The notes under the pieces are model-generated. The model was not told where the DNA came from, did no database searches, and worked only from the letters and a program-made list of their open reading frames with translations. The position numbers and the translations under genes are program-made. Below are positions 46,705 through 56,807 of a stretch of 64,000 nucleotides of DNA, in pieces. The first letter of the stretch is position 1, and each line of letters starts with the position of its first letter. The stretch spans positions 24,249,956 through 24,313,955 of the forward strand of contig CM044964.1 in NCBI GenBank assembly GCA_024516035.1, given 5' to 3'. The DNA is from Bactericera cockerelli (taxonomy: Eukaryota > Arthropoda > Insecta > Hemiptera > Triozidae).

Positions 46705-49700
46705 TTAACTTTTTTTCTTCTTCTTCATCGATTTGTCACCATCAAGGTCACTGTCCATCCACGGCAACTTTGACAAACTTTTCCAATCTCTATCCTTAAA
46801 AATGAGGTCCCGTGTTCCGACGTCTTCAATATTCCAGTGCGCATATCGGACCGAGAACTGTCCAAATACATCTAAAATCAATTGAGACTCCAAGAAAATG
46901 AAATTTGTTACGGTCAACGCGTCGACGCCTGCAGGCACTCCGATTCTCCTGAAGAAGGTCGTGCAAGTGGGGACTCTTTTACCACTGCGATATTCAACAA
47001 CAGGTTCACCCAGGATCGCGTATCTACACTTGGACTCCGTGACAATTTCTATCTTCGCGCTGACCTCATCTTCGTAGGGGGTTCTCGGGATTTTGAACTT
47101 CGGATCAAACCCGTCGCGGTAGTTCTCGTGCAGATACCGGAAGCTGGTGCCCGGAATGTCCTCGTCCGTGCAGCGAAAGTCCGTGCCATTCTCACACAAG
47201 ACGCCGGCGCCCGTGCTGCTGGTAAAGTTATGCGGCTTCGGGTCTTTCACGACCATCCACTTGAGGCCACGCTTTCCCTGAGGATCCAGAACTGAAACAC
47301 GGAACCACATTTACGGACGGATTCAACCTGTCGCAATCTCTTCCACCCAACTAAGGGTAAGGTGGAAGAGATTGCCACAGGCAATAACCCCGCCCTTTAG
47401 GTAGGACATTATTGTTATTTTCTTTTTTTTACTTATTTATTTTGTCATTTGTTTGTTTGTTTGTTTTTTTTTCTTTTCTTCATTTTATACTGTTACCATT
47501 GTACTTTGTCCTCCTAATAAAGCTTAAAAAAAAACTTGTATAAGAGCAAGAATCGCACGAAGTCTACCCCTAGCAACTCCAACATTCGCAGATCCTTTAC
47601 ACTCATTTCCGGACTATCCTTTATAGAGCGTGCGATTCGCTCAGTGGTTCAGCACTCGCTTGCGATGCGGAAGGTCCCGGGTTCGAACCCACGTGCCGAC
47701 AAAAATTTGTATTCTTAATTTGGTTCCAATTGTTTGTAAGGGAGACCTTCCGGTGCGCTCGTGTTGACCCAGCACCTAATTGGGAAGTATTGTGTCACTT
47801 CTCGCCCATCAGAGGGGATGCATACTACGGGATGGGCAGGCTACAACACAGACCACAAGCGTAAAACGGCTGTAAAACACTCATAAAAAAATTCCGGACC
47901 AACTGTGAGTTTAAGTAAATGAAAATTATTATAAGCCGGCGTTGATAACACGTTGAATAGATCATTTCTTATTATGTCACTGAAGTTAAGCAACGTCCAG
48001 CAGTATCCAATGTCGATGGGACGTTCAATACCAGAATACTGCCTACAAACGGCTCCAAGATAAATGCTAATTTACATACATTGCCGGGTCTTCGGAGACT
48101 TATTGAGGATAGATCAGGCCGGCTGGTGGGTTTGTTAGTTGCTGGCGAATGGAGGGTATACCTCCCATATCGGATGACACAAAAAGAGAAGAAAATAATG
48201 TGACTCACCGTTGTTAGGGTAATCGGGCTGACTGACATTACCGAAGTCCTTGACGTATTCTGGATCAACCATGCGGTGAATCTCAATAATATCGTGAGTG
48301 TTGACCTCCGGATTCACGAAGAAGCCAGGTTTGTACTGGTTGGCATAGAACACCTCCATCCAAGTATTCCTCTTGGCATAGTATCGGAGCTTACACGAGT
48401 GATAGTCGTTCATTCTGAGAGGAAAATATGATAAACCAGATCATATGCATAGAAGTTTGCATAAGCTTAGGAGATAATATTAAGAAATATTATTATTGTA
48501 CAAATAAAAAGAACCATTTTTATTCAATTCAATTCTTTCTTTCTTTCAATTCAATGCAGTCAAATCTGGATATAAGAAGTTGTCATATTTCTGTTCATCA
48601 CAACTTAAAATCACTTCCGCCAGCGTCGCGCGTCGATGGCGCGTTGAATGCGCCGGTTCTCGTAGGATCACCGAAGTTGTACAACGTCCAGCGAGGTGAA
48701 GACTTCGTGATGCTGGCATTCCGACACAACCCAGTCTGGGTGGGGTCAATGTGGGTAGCAGGATTGTGAATTTCCTGCGATTGGGAGGTAAAAACCCCGT
48801 CACGATATGACCATGCAGTTTGAAAGCGACGTTAAACCCAATTTAAAATAAACTGGTGTGACATCGCACGACTTTATTTAACCCTTTGTCTGGTTGTGGT
48901 ATACTATTGAAACCACAGATTTAAGATTTTTTTTCGTAAACTTCCAGTGGTTTCAGCGTTATACCACTTCAGACGTAGCTTCTTTATACTCTTCTGTTAT
49001 CACTGATTTTTTTTTGTTACGCGCATGTGCGCCGTTTTTTTTTTTTTTTTTTTTTTTTATCAGATACCTATCATTCTCAAATGTCATTGGAAGTATGTTA
49101 TCAACAAAAAAATTTTTTTTGAATCAGCAGATTTCGAATTATGCCAGACAAAGGGTTAAAAAACAATTTAAAAAAAATAATACTTCTGCTTCTGAAAATA
49201 GTCTGGCCGGGGGACTATAAACAGGGAGTAGACCAGCATTCGCTTGGTTCTGGGGGCCCTTGTCAATTATTAGCCTCCTTGTAAAGACAGTGGTAGAAGT
49301 GCTCATTCCTCCAGTGTCAGCACATCTACCCTGAGTCATTCCTCCACTGTTTGGCTACCATCGTTCACGATTACGTCACCCTATGATAATAATACTTCCG
49401 TGTCCGTGAGACAGGTATTGATACCTAAATCACGGTAGTGAGAGGATTATATGGACGCCTAGATCCAATGTCTAGGCTCCTTTCATGTCCATTGATTCTA
49501 TTTGGTTTTAACGTCCTGACTTGAGGTAGACGGGACGGGGGCTTTACCCTCCATTAGCTGGGAATCGTAGCAGCTACCCACATTAACCTCACCCAGCCTG
49601 GGTAGGGCCGGAAATGCCCGTCTCACATGCACGGAGGAACAGAATTTTCTGTGTGAAAAATCTGCTCCGACCGGGAATCGAACTCAGGATCTCTGGACTA

Positions 49701-51785
49701 CGGGCAGTAGTCACAACCGTTACGCCACGGAGGCTGGCACCATATGATGATGATGACTTCTGATTTCTAATATTAGAAACTTATCGGAAGTAGCACAATC
49801 TTACAGCACGCAGCTTGCTTCGTTGAACTCCGGACACTCCTGCTTGAGGGCACCCCGACACAGCCCGAGGGAGTCAGCCGAGTAGTCCTTCGCCACTTCG
49901 TCCCACTCACACAGACGGCCTTGCGTCACGATGGCGTTCTTGCGACGCGCGCAGGGTTTCACGGTGTTGGCATTCGACGGATAGTTGTCGGCCACGGAAG
50001 AGGCTGTTAAAGAGGCAGATCAACCAAGTAAAAAAACACTGCCAATTATGGACACAATACTTCCTCGTGATTGTTTCACATTCTAAACACGTGCCAATTT
50101 TGAGATTTTATACAAAATTACTTGTATCTCCATAACGACTGAACCGATTTTCTTCAAATTTGTTTCAAATGGTAGAATATTGGATTTTCGGACAAAATTT
50201 CGGATTTTCTTAAATATCAGAGTCAAAATATAATTAATTAAAAATAAATATAAATATCCTATGTAAAACAATAATATGCATATACATACAAAATTTCATC
50301 AAAATCGGGTGTACCGTTCACGAGATATAAGCGTTTAAGTAAAAAGTTAGTGGTCAGGCGCATGGTCTCTTTCACCATGAACCGCTAGTACGAATTCGAT
50401 GAATTTAAAATGAGACCATCTACAGAATGTCTCCTAGATGTGTGCAAAATTTCATCAAAATCAGTCGAGTAGTTTCCGAGATTTGCGCGTTACAAGGAAT
50501 CGTTTTAACAGACCGACAGACGGACACAAAACCAAATTTGCTCAGGAGGTTATGAAACGTCCAGAAATATGAAAATAATTGAAATCGGAGCAAAAAAATA
50601 TTTTTTTTTACAAAAACGAACACAATACTTCCGATTTCTAATATTAGAAATTTATCGGAAGTAATATCGGCTATAAGGAAGGATAAGACCTCGCCTCAGA
50701 TGGATGGACCAATTGGAGGACGACCTGAAGGAGATGCAAGTCACTGGATGGGGAATGGGGATCCGCTGTCAAGGACCTGCTAATCTGGAGGAGAGTGGTT
50801 GAACAGGCTAAGGCCCACCCCGGGCTGTAGCGCCTATTGGTAAGGTAAGGTAAGGAAGGATATAGACAGTAAAAATATCGAGATCCCATTTTTGGATTTT
50901 CGCTTATACATATCTCAAGAACGCTACATCGTAAAAGCTTTGTGGGTATGTAGTACAAATAAAGCAAATAAAATTTGGGACACTTTTGATTCTATGCTAC
51001 TTTGAATAATTCCTTTATTTTCTGCGGCCGCCATGATGTAATGGTAACGCCTCTACCTCTCAATCAAAATATTGCCCGTTCATTACTCGGTCAGGAATAC
51101 ACGATTAGAAAATGACACTATAGGCTACAAACTAAAACTGGCGGCATAATGGGACTACCTGTCTTGCGCTGACAGTCTAAATAAAGCACTACTTATACTT
51201 ATAGGCTAAGAATAAGTGTAGAGTGCGTGAGAGACGATGCGGCCAATTCCTTTGGATACTTGTTCATGAGGGTGAGATAGTAAACATACTAAAAGTCCTG
51301 ACGTGTAGGATGGGAGGGAATAGAGTTAGGGGGGTAAAAGTGTTTCAGAATATATGTCCCATTTTGGGATTTTTGCTGATAATTCCAGAACGCTACTTTG
51401 TAAAAGCTTTGAATGCAGTACAATTAAAGCAAATAAAATTTGGGACAATTTTGATTCAATGCTACTTTGACAAATTCCTGACTGTTTTTGAGATATACGC
51501 TTGTAGAAAAGCAACTATCTCACCCTCCTGGAGTAATATGCTAACGAATTGGCTGCGTCACCTCACACATATTCTACACGGTCTTTGAAATCATTTATTA
51601 ATTAGACTACTAGTTATTTTATATTTTTTTCTTAATATCTACATCATTCGATAAAGCGATATGGAAGGTAGGTACTCCATTCACCAAATTAAATATCCAC
51701 ACAGATTATCGTTTAACATACCTGTTAGCATGAGGCACAGGAAAACATGATGGAGTGCAACGGACCATCTGGTAGAGTGATACAT
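46705..51785 (-). CDS. Unrecognised secreted cysteine-rich protein, copy 2 (intact)
   Basis: Spliced minus-strand gene: exons 51785-51722, 50003-49805, 48414-48209 and 47291-46705 (1056 nt, 351 residues). Exon 1 is a signal peptide (M-Y-H-S-T-R-W start, ending in L-M-L-T). Intron phases 1, 2, 1 equal those of the + copy at 32996-39322, and exon 3 is the same length (206 nt). Shared blocks include PCARRKN, ECPEFN, NTWMEV, YANQYKPG, DPQG.RGLKW, GFDP...IPRT, VPTC, AHWNIED and RDLIFKD. Differences: a Lys-rich C-terminal extension ending KKKKKS, an insertion near VEYRSGKR, and 10 rather than 12 Cys; the two missing ones (H-S-C-K and D-P-K-F here) may be partners in one lost disulfide. The two copies are convergent, so this is an inverted gene duplication, old enough for all introns to differ. 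Family unknown; function not assigned. Confidence 0.8.
47340..47535 (+). repeat. Dispersed repeat K (GGGTGGAAGAGATTGCC), copy 1
   Basis: TAAGGTGGAAGAGATTGCCA, AATAACCCCGCCCTTTAGGT, T-rich middle, end CTAATAAAGCTTAAAAA. About 200 bp with constant ends. Confidence 0.8.
47622..47892 (+). mobile_element. SINE-H (tRNA-like head), full length
   Basis: GTGCGATTCGCTCAGTGGTT head, CCCGGGTTCGAACCCACGTG B box, body GTGCTCGTGTTGACCCAGCA and CACTTCTCGCCCATCAGAGG, end GGCTGTAAAACACTC. In intron 3 of the minus-strand secreted gene. Confidence 0.82.
47936..48035 (+). mobile_element. Partial 5S-derived SINE
   Basis: GGCGTTGATAACACGTTGAA and TCACTGAAGTTAAGCAACGT; the body is missing or rearranged. A remnant GAATGGAGGG at 48149 may be its tail. 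Confidence 0.6.
48618..48850 (+). mobile_element. 5S-rRNA-derived SINE (SINE-F)
   Basis: GTTGAATGCGCCGGTTCTCG then GGATCACCGAAGTTGTACAA (5S-like), body TCTGGGTGGGGTCAATGTGG, tail CACGATATGACCATGCAG. In intron 2 of the minus-strand secreted gene. Confidence 0.85.
49206..49392 (+). repeat. Dispersed repeat G, copy 2
   Basis: GGGGGACTATAAACAGGGAG ... CTACCATCGTTCACGATTAC, with a partial internal duplication of CATTCCTCC(A)(C/G)TGT. Confidence 0.8.
49396..49738 (-). mobile_element. SINE-D, full length, second tail type
   Basis: Minus strand: AGCCTCCGTGGCGTAACGGT head at 49735, body GGCTGGGTGAGGTTAATGTG, GACATGAAAGGAGCCTAGAC tail. In intron 2/exon 2 flank of the minus-strand secreted gene, downstream of its exon 2 donor. 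Confidence 0.9.
49756..49792. repeat. 37-bp imperfect palindrome, copy 1
   Basis: ACTTCTGATTTCTAATATTA continuing GAAACTTATCGGAAGTA; it folds into one hairpin around TCTAATATTAGA. Lies 12 bp beyond the exon 2 donor of the minus-strand secreted gene. Confidence 0.7.
50060..50620 (+). repeat. Dispersed repeat, copy 1 (CGTTCACGAGATATAAGCG)
   Basis: Contains CAAAATTTCATCAAAATCGG, GTACCGTTCACGAGATATAA and GACCGACAGACGGACAC. A diverged second copy is at 53745-53980. Ends at a palindrome (50626). In intron 1 of the minus-strand secreted gene; family not recognised. Confidence 0.6.
50626..50663. repeat. 37-bp imperfect palindrome, copy 2
   Basis: TACTTCCGATTTCTAATATT continuing AGAAATTTATCGGAAGTA; nearly perfect self-complement. 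Confidence 0.75.
50665..50850 (+). pseudogene. Decayed LINE ORF2 C-terminus
   Basis: Translates to R-P-R-L-R-W-M-D-Q-L-E-D-D-L-K-E-M then a damaged stretch ending in V-V-E-Q-A-K-A-H-P-G-L-stop. This is the typical end of an RTE/R1-like LINE ORF2 (GRPRLRW ... HPGL). It is followed by GGTAAGGTAAGGTAAGG, a short-repeat tail. It lies in intron 1 of the minus-strand secreted gene. Confidence 0.65.
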
Positions 51786-51884
51786 TCTTTTTAGTATCGC
51801 GAGTCTAACAAATGAAAATAATTTGAAAATTAAATAAGATAGTTAATTAAAACAAAATTAACAAATTAAATGAACAATAAAAAT

Positions 51885-52036
51885 TGGTTTTTTTGCGTTT
51901 GATATCGCTTTCAACTACATGGTCATATCACGACAGGGGTTTTACCCTCCATTCGCTGGAAACTCACAAATCGAACCCACGACTCCACGACCTCTGGATT
52001 CACAGAGTGCCGCCTTTACCACTGAGCTACCGGGAC
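51885..52036 (-). mobile_element. Chimeric SINE: tRNA-type head (SINE-A) fused to SINE-F tail
   Basis: Read on the minus strand: GTCCCGGTAGCTCAGTGGTA ... GTGGGTTCGATT (SINE-A head) passes directly into TGTGAGTTTCCAGCGAATGG ... GTCGTGATATGACCATGTAG (SINE-F tail). The SINE-A body is absent. Confidence 0.8.
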
Positions 52037-52247
52037 AGACAACTGGCTTTCTTTATCGACTTCACCAACTATTTATACTGCTCATCGGCCGTGAAATAAT
52101 CGTTCAACATCAGACGCGGCCGGACCGGTGCTAAGGAGCTGCGGAACTGCAGCACCCCCAGAAAAAATGAAAAAGAGAGGATTTTCTCAAGTCCTCGCTC
52201 GTACACAATGAAAATCATCACACATTTACTAACGCATATACACACAT

Positions 52248-52455
52248 AAGGGTCGGGTGGAAGAGATTGCCATAGGCAATAACCCCGCCCTTTAGTTAGG
52301 ACATAATATGTATATATTTTGTTTATTATTTTTTTTTTTCTTGTTTATATTATTAATATTGTCAATTTTTATATTTAATTTTTACTATTATTTGTCTGTA
52401 TAATTTATGTTCTACCTACTAATAAAGAGTTTCTAAATAAATAAATAAATAAAAA
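52248..52455 (+). repeat. Dispersed repeat K, copy 2
   Basis: GGGTCGGGTGGAAGAGATTG start, CTACTAATAAAGAGTTTCTA then (AAAT)n end. Confidence 0.85.
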
Positions 52456-52459
52456 TGCA

Positions 52460-53205
52460 TAATTATTATGATTGACATGGTAAACAAACTCAAACTATGA
52501 TACAGAAATAGCGACTCTTTTAATCAAATTTTAGTCCGGTTTATGTGGCAGCATCCCCGAAATTTTCTCACCCGCCGCGACTGTTCAGCACCTGTTTTAA
52601 CAATTTAATTGTTCTTTTCTGCCTTTTGTTGGTCTTGTCAAAGTACGGCAGGAGAAATTAATTCTATGATTAACTGAACAAATACTGCAAATAGAGCCGA
52701 AAAATCTCTGGAAAAATCAGATTTTTTTTTTTATACAAATTTTCAGTTGTGTCTGTTCTATGAGCTACCAAGAGTTTTTTTAGGAGATTATAATTTCGAC
52801 AAATTGACTGCAGATTTCAGAAATTCAAGGCAAGATTGTAATCTTCTTCGTTCCCTCTGACATAGCTACTGTTGAAAATATTTTAATGTTTGTTTTTTTT
52901 TTTAATTTTTTTTTAATGAGCCTAAGCGGGTACAAGTCCACTTTGGCCAGTTTTAATGTTTGATTTGTTTAAACTTCTTAAGCTTTTTTGTCGATTTTCT
53001 GATCTGAATCAGATTTACTTTATGAATACATGAAAAAATACATAAATACTTACATGAAAGATACAAAAAATATAAAAAAAAATTGTTTAAAAAAACGCTT
53101 GCATACGAGTCTGCAACCATTTCGACATTTTCATCTTTACTATTCAAGGTCCAAAACCCAACTGACCAAATTTCGTATTGTGCGCATGACACACACTTTC
53201 CCTCT
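52460..53205. other. AT-rich stretch, nothing recognised
   Basis: T-runs at 52720 and 52895; no exon or repeat family supported. Confidence 0.4.
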
Positions 53206-53208
53206 TCT

Positions 53209-53360
53209 CTTAGGGTTGCAATATCGAAACGAAAATATCGATATTAGGTATATCGATAATATCGAAACCATAATATCGATATCCGATATTAGAAGACTTC
53301 TCTCCCTTTACAATTCGATATTTCGTTACATAATATCGTTACATAATATCGTTACATAAT
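53209..53360. mobile_element. Fragment related to the hAT-like ATATCGAT element
   Basis: Begins TAGGGTTGCAATATCGAAAC and continues with several ATATCGATAT motifs, like the ends of the element at 38270-38986. It degenerates into four TTACATAAT(A/T)TCG-type short repeats. No clear second terminus. Confidence 0.6.
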
Positions 53361-53469
53361 TTCGTCACATAATTTTGGTTATGTGCCAGAGCAAAGACAT
53401 GAAAATGTCGAAATGTAAAAATAAATCGGCATAGTTTGGTTAAAGATACGTTATCATCATATATTATTC

Positions 53470-53695
53470 GATTCCCAGCGGGTGAGGATTTTTCCTGCTC
53501 TGTACTTGTATGTTCGGGGTCCACTCATACCTCGTGAGGAAAAATGAGTAGTTACTTGTATGAGTAACGACCAGTGGCGGCATTACCAGAGTAAAAAGAA
53601 ATTAATGTAATAGAATAATTCGAAATGTAAAGGAGGCTCTTAGTAATGCTGCGCTACCCACAAAAATTGTGAAGAAGCCTTGTGCTTCACCACAA
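53470..53695 (+). mobile_element. SINE-C, head-truncated
   Basis: Starts in the B-box region (GATTCCCAGCGGG), continues GGGGTCCACTCATACCTCGT and ends TGAAGAAGCCTTGTGCTTCA. Confidence 0.85.
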
Positions 53696-53744
53696 AGAAA
53701 TTCGTACATAATATTATTTGAGTTAAAAACAATAGTAATATTAC

Positions 53745-53980
53745 CTATCACATTTATTACTCTAACTAGCTTCTAAATTTTTGTTTATCTTGGGAACTTC
53801 AAATTTTGAATTTTCTTAATATCAGAGCTAGCTTAATCATATTTTATTTAAAAAATAATTTCAAATGCACTATTTAATATTATGCTAACACGCATATACA
53901 ATACATACAAAGTTTCATCAAAAGCAGGTATACCGTTCATGAGATATAAGCGTATGAGTAAAAAGTTAGTCGTCAGACGG
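53745..53980 (+). repeat. Dispersed repeat, copy 2
   Basis: Shares AAAGTTTCATCAAAAGCAGG, TACCGTTCATGAGATATAAG and AGTAAAAAGTTAGTCGTCAG with 50220-50365; joined directly to a SINE-A 3' part. Confidence 0.6.
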
Positions 53981-54102
53981 GACATGACAAGTTATCCTCC
54001 CATTTGAGATTTTTACCACATTATAATACGTCTTGGGCCTACTGTTGGAATAATGGGACTTAATAGTCCTAATCGGGCAGTATAAACAAGGCGATATTAT
54101 AA
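53977..54102 (+). mobile_element. SINE-A, head-truncated
   Basis: Starts at GGGACATGACAAGTTATCCT and continues to GCAGTATAAACAAGGCGATA. Confidence 0.85.
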
Positions 54103-54399
54103 ATGTCAAATGGCTATCTACAAATATAATATATATTTTTTTTAAATACAAATTCGTTTAACTAATAGATAAAACACCTCCGATATTATTATTAATTCCA
54201 CCCTAAAAGTTCTTTGTAATTTATTCAGAAGAAAGAGAAAATAATCAAGTCTTGGAGAAATATTTGTAAAACAATAACAGGAAAGTGTGAATACTTTTAT
54301 TTTTCATCAATACATTGTTTTGCAATATATACATACTTAGAACAAGAAAAGGAGGTCGAACCTTCGACTACCCGAATGGAAATCTCTCGCAGACACCTG

Positions 54400-54592
54400 T
54401 ATATTGGTGCTCAGTGGTTGAACCTCTAGTCTGGCAATCCAGTATCCGGTGGTTCGAATCCCAACCAATGCAATAATTTTCGCTAATTTTATTTGAGACA
54501 TTGAGCACATAATATTGGCAGCAAAACAACTGCTTGAAAGGGTTATGGGGATCTTTAGTCCTCATTGGGTAGTATAAATAAGTTTCTATTTT
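54400..54592 (+). mobile_element. SINE with B-like head
   Basis: GGTGCTCAGTGGTTGAACCT head, GTGGTTCGAATCCCAACCAA B box, ATTGGGTAGTATAAATAAG tail resembling SINE-A. Confidence 0.7.
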
Positions 54593-54596
54593 TATT

Positions 54597-54802
54597 TTTT
54601 TTCGAAAAGGTTTTTTTTTTTTTTGAAAAGGTGACTGTGCCCCGGAACAACTTTCGCATTACTTCAGGGCACTTTACTTTTACATCCATGCCATTCCGGA
54701 AACGGAGAACTCGGTTAGAATTTTCCGCTCCGGCCGGGATTCGAACCGGCAACCTCCGGGTCAGCAACCAATGCTCTTAACCACTGAGTCACGGAGGTCG
54801 GC
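54597..54802 (-). mobile_element. SINE-E
   Basis: Reverse copy: GACCTCCGTGACTCAGTGGT head, GGTTCGAATCCCGGCCGGAG B box, same GGAATGGCATGGATGTAAAA body, poly(A) as T-run at 54600-54625. Confidence 0.88.
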
Positions 54803-54969
54803 TTTCCATTATTGCTATCTTATCATAGGAGACCAGAAATTTGAGACCTCTTTAACAAAAGAGTCGAGAATTTAAAGTAGATTATTTGTTTCCTATTAGG
54901 CTGTGAGGGTTTTCAAAGTGTGCAAGTTTGGTTCTTTTAAATGATAAAAGATACAAGATGCAGTTTTCA

Positions 54970-55280
54970 GAGAGATGGAGAGAGAGAGGGAGGGAGAGAT
55001 GAGTAGAGAAGGAGAGAAAGAGAGAGAGAGAGAGAGACAGAGAGAGAGAGAGGGAGAGAGAGAAAGAGAGAGAGAGGGGGGGAGAGAGAGAAAGTGAGAG
55101 AGAGGGGGGGAGAGAGAGAGAAAGAAAGAGAGAGAGAAAGAAAGAGAGAGAGAGAAGAAAGAGAGAGAAAGAAAGAGAAAGAGAGAGAGGAGAGAGAAAG
55201 AGAGAGAGAGATAAAGAGAGAGAGAGAAAGAGGAGAGAGAGAGAGAGAGGAGAGAGAGGAGAGAGAGGAAGGGGGGGAGG
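54970..55280. repeat. (GA)n purine microsatellite tract
   Basis: Imperfect (AG)n with AAAG and GGGG interruptions, about 300 bp. Confidence 0.95.
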
Positions 55281-55537
55281 ACGGGAAATCTAATTTTAAT
55301 AAGCGCACAAAAAGTAAATTATTCGAAAAGGCTTCAATTTCAATGTATTCTAAAATGGTTTCAACGATAACTATAGCTCCCTAACATTCATTACTTTACT
55401 ATCTGAACGCCATTAATCAGGCGATAAACTCATCGCTTTTATTTTAATATAATCGGAACGGCTGTTTTACGGAAAATGGCTCCTCAAAACGAGACCTACA
55501 TTAATAGATTATTTGCAAGTTCTCAAACTTTTCATTA

Positions 55538-55760
55538 AGCACTGGTAGTGGAGGTGGTTAGAGTGCTAGACTTGTAAACAATCCAGCGCGTGGATCCGTG
55601 ATCTATGGATCGGATCCCACCCAATGCTTGGATTTTTCTTAATAAATTTGAGTTATATGACCACATCATAATAAGACTCTCAGGGTTAGGTGGTAGAAAA
55701 TACTTTGAGCATTAACCTCGCCTGGTGATTACCTTCCACTGAAGAGTAATATTATTATAT
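55538..55760 (+). mobile_element. SINE-B, full length
   Basis: CACTGGTAGTGGAGGTGGTT head, ATCGGATCCCACCCAATGC, TTAGGTGGTAGAAAATACTT body, CCTTCCACTGAAGAGTAATA tail. Confidence 0.85.
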
Positions 55761-56129
55761 TTTATTTCTCATACTATACATGGTAAAAATTAACATCATC
55801 TATGGGCTAGGATGTTGCAAACTTAGAAGGATTACAATTATTATTATTATTATTGATAGGTTCACCCATATCAATCCTTCCAACACCATGACATCACACA
55901 TGGACTCGGAAAATAAAACAAATAAAAAGTTATTATTATTATTTACTTTTTCTGTTTACCCTCCACTAAAGAGTATTATTATTGTAACAAAAATACAAAA
56001 TAACTCGTTTGTCTATATATACTCTATAAAATTACTGTTGCTAATAATAATAATAAATCATTTATTTTATTTTTCATATTTTTTTTTGTATACAGAGGAT
56101 CCATCCTAAGCCATTTTCATTTGGCTTCT

Positions 56130-56480
56130 AAGATATTTCATTTGGCTTTGATAAGGTTTGCTAGACTAGGTTTATCTAGCTATATTTGGGGAGCGGCTGG
56201 TGTTTATGCCTTATCCACTTGGTTATCTATAACTCTCTGTAGCAATTAATTGCAATTTAATGTAGCTAGATTTGTATCTAGCGTGATTTCGGGGAGCGGC
56301 ACCTGTTTTTAGACCTATCCGCGGGTTATTTTAGAGGTTATCTATAACTCTCTGTAGCAAATAATAATTGCAACTTTACTGTTGCTAGATAAGGTTTATC
56401 TAGCGTGATTTCGGGGAGCGACTCCTGTTTTTGACTTATTCGCAGGATATCTATAACTATAGAATTTGAACAGAGCGCGT
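56130..56480. repeat. Three diverged tandem units downstream of mitofilin
   Basis: TCTAGC...GGGGAGCG(G/A)C...CCTG(G)TTTT...TATCTATAACTCTCTGTAG occurs three times with indels. It is embedded between two copies of a GTATACAGAGGA(T/C)CCATCCTAAGCC repeat (56088 and 56588). Confidence 0.7.
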
Positions 56481-56780
56481 TGAATTCTATCGCCAGCAGC
56501 ATCACAGAAACACAACATTCTCTACGCCGAACTTCCGATGACGGCAAGTCGCCCGTGACTCTTTTGTTTTTCATATTATTTTTTATGTATACAGAGGACC
56601 CATCCTAAGCCATTTTTATTTGGCTTCTAAGATATTTCACTTGGCTTTTAAGATAATTTAAGATTTGAACAGAAAGCGTTGAATTCTATCGCCAGCAGCA
56701 TCACAGAAAACACAACATTATCTACCGCCGAACTTCCGATGTGACGACGGCAAGTCGCCGCCCGTGTGACTCGGTACTGG
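56460..56780. repeat. Direct duplication of mitofilin 3' flank
   Basis: TTGAATTCTATCGCCAGCAG through CCGAACTTCCGATG and GGCAAGTCGCC is present at about 56478-56560 and again at 56678-56762, about 45 bp beyond the mitofilin stop codon (3' UTR side). Confidence 0.8.
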
Positions 56781-56807
56781 AACTGCGGCCTCTAGCCACC
56801 GCGGCCT

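Noticed and set aside
47972..48286. 104-codon minus-strand frame
   Set aside because: Out-of-frame shadow of exon 3 of the secreted gene continuing into a SINE fragment.
54967..55308. Ser/Leu-rich minus-strand frame and Arg/Glu-rich plus-strand frame
   Set aside because: Both are translations of a (GA)n microsatellite.
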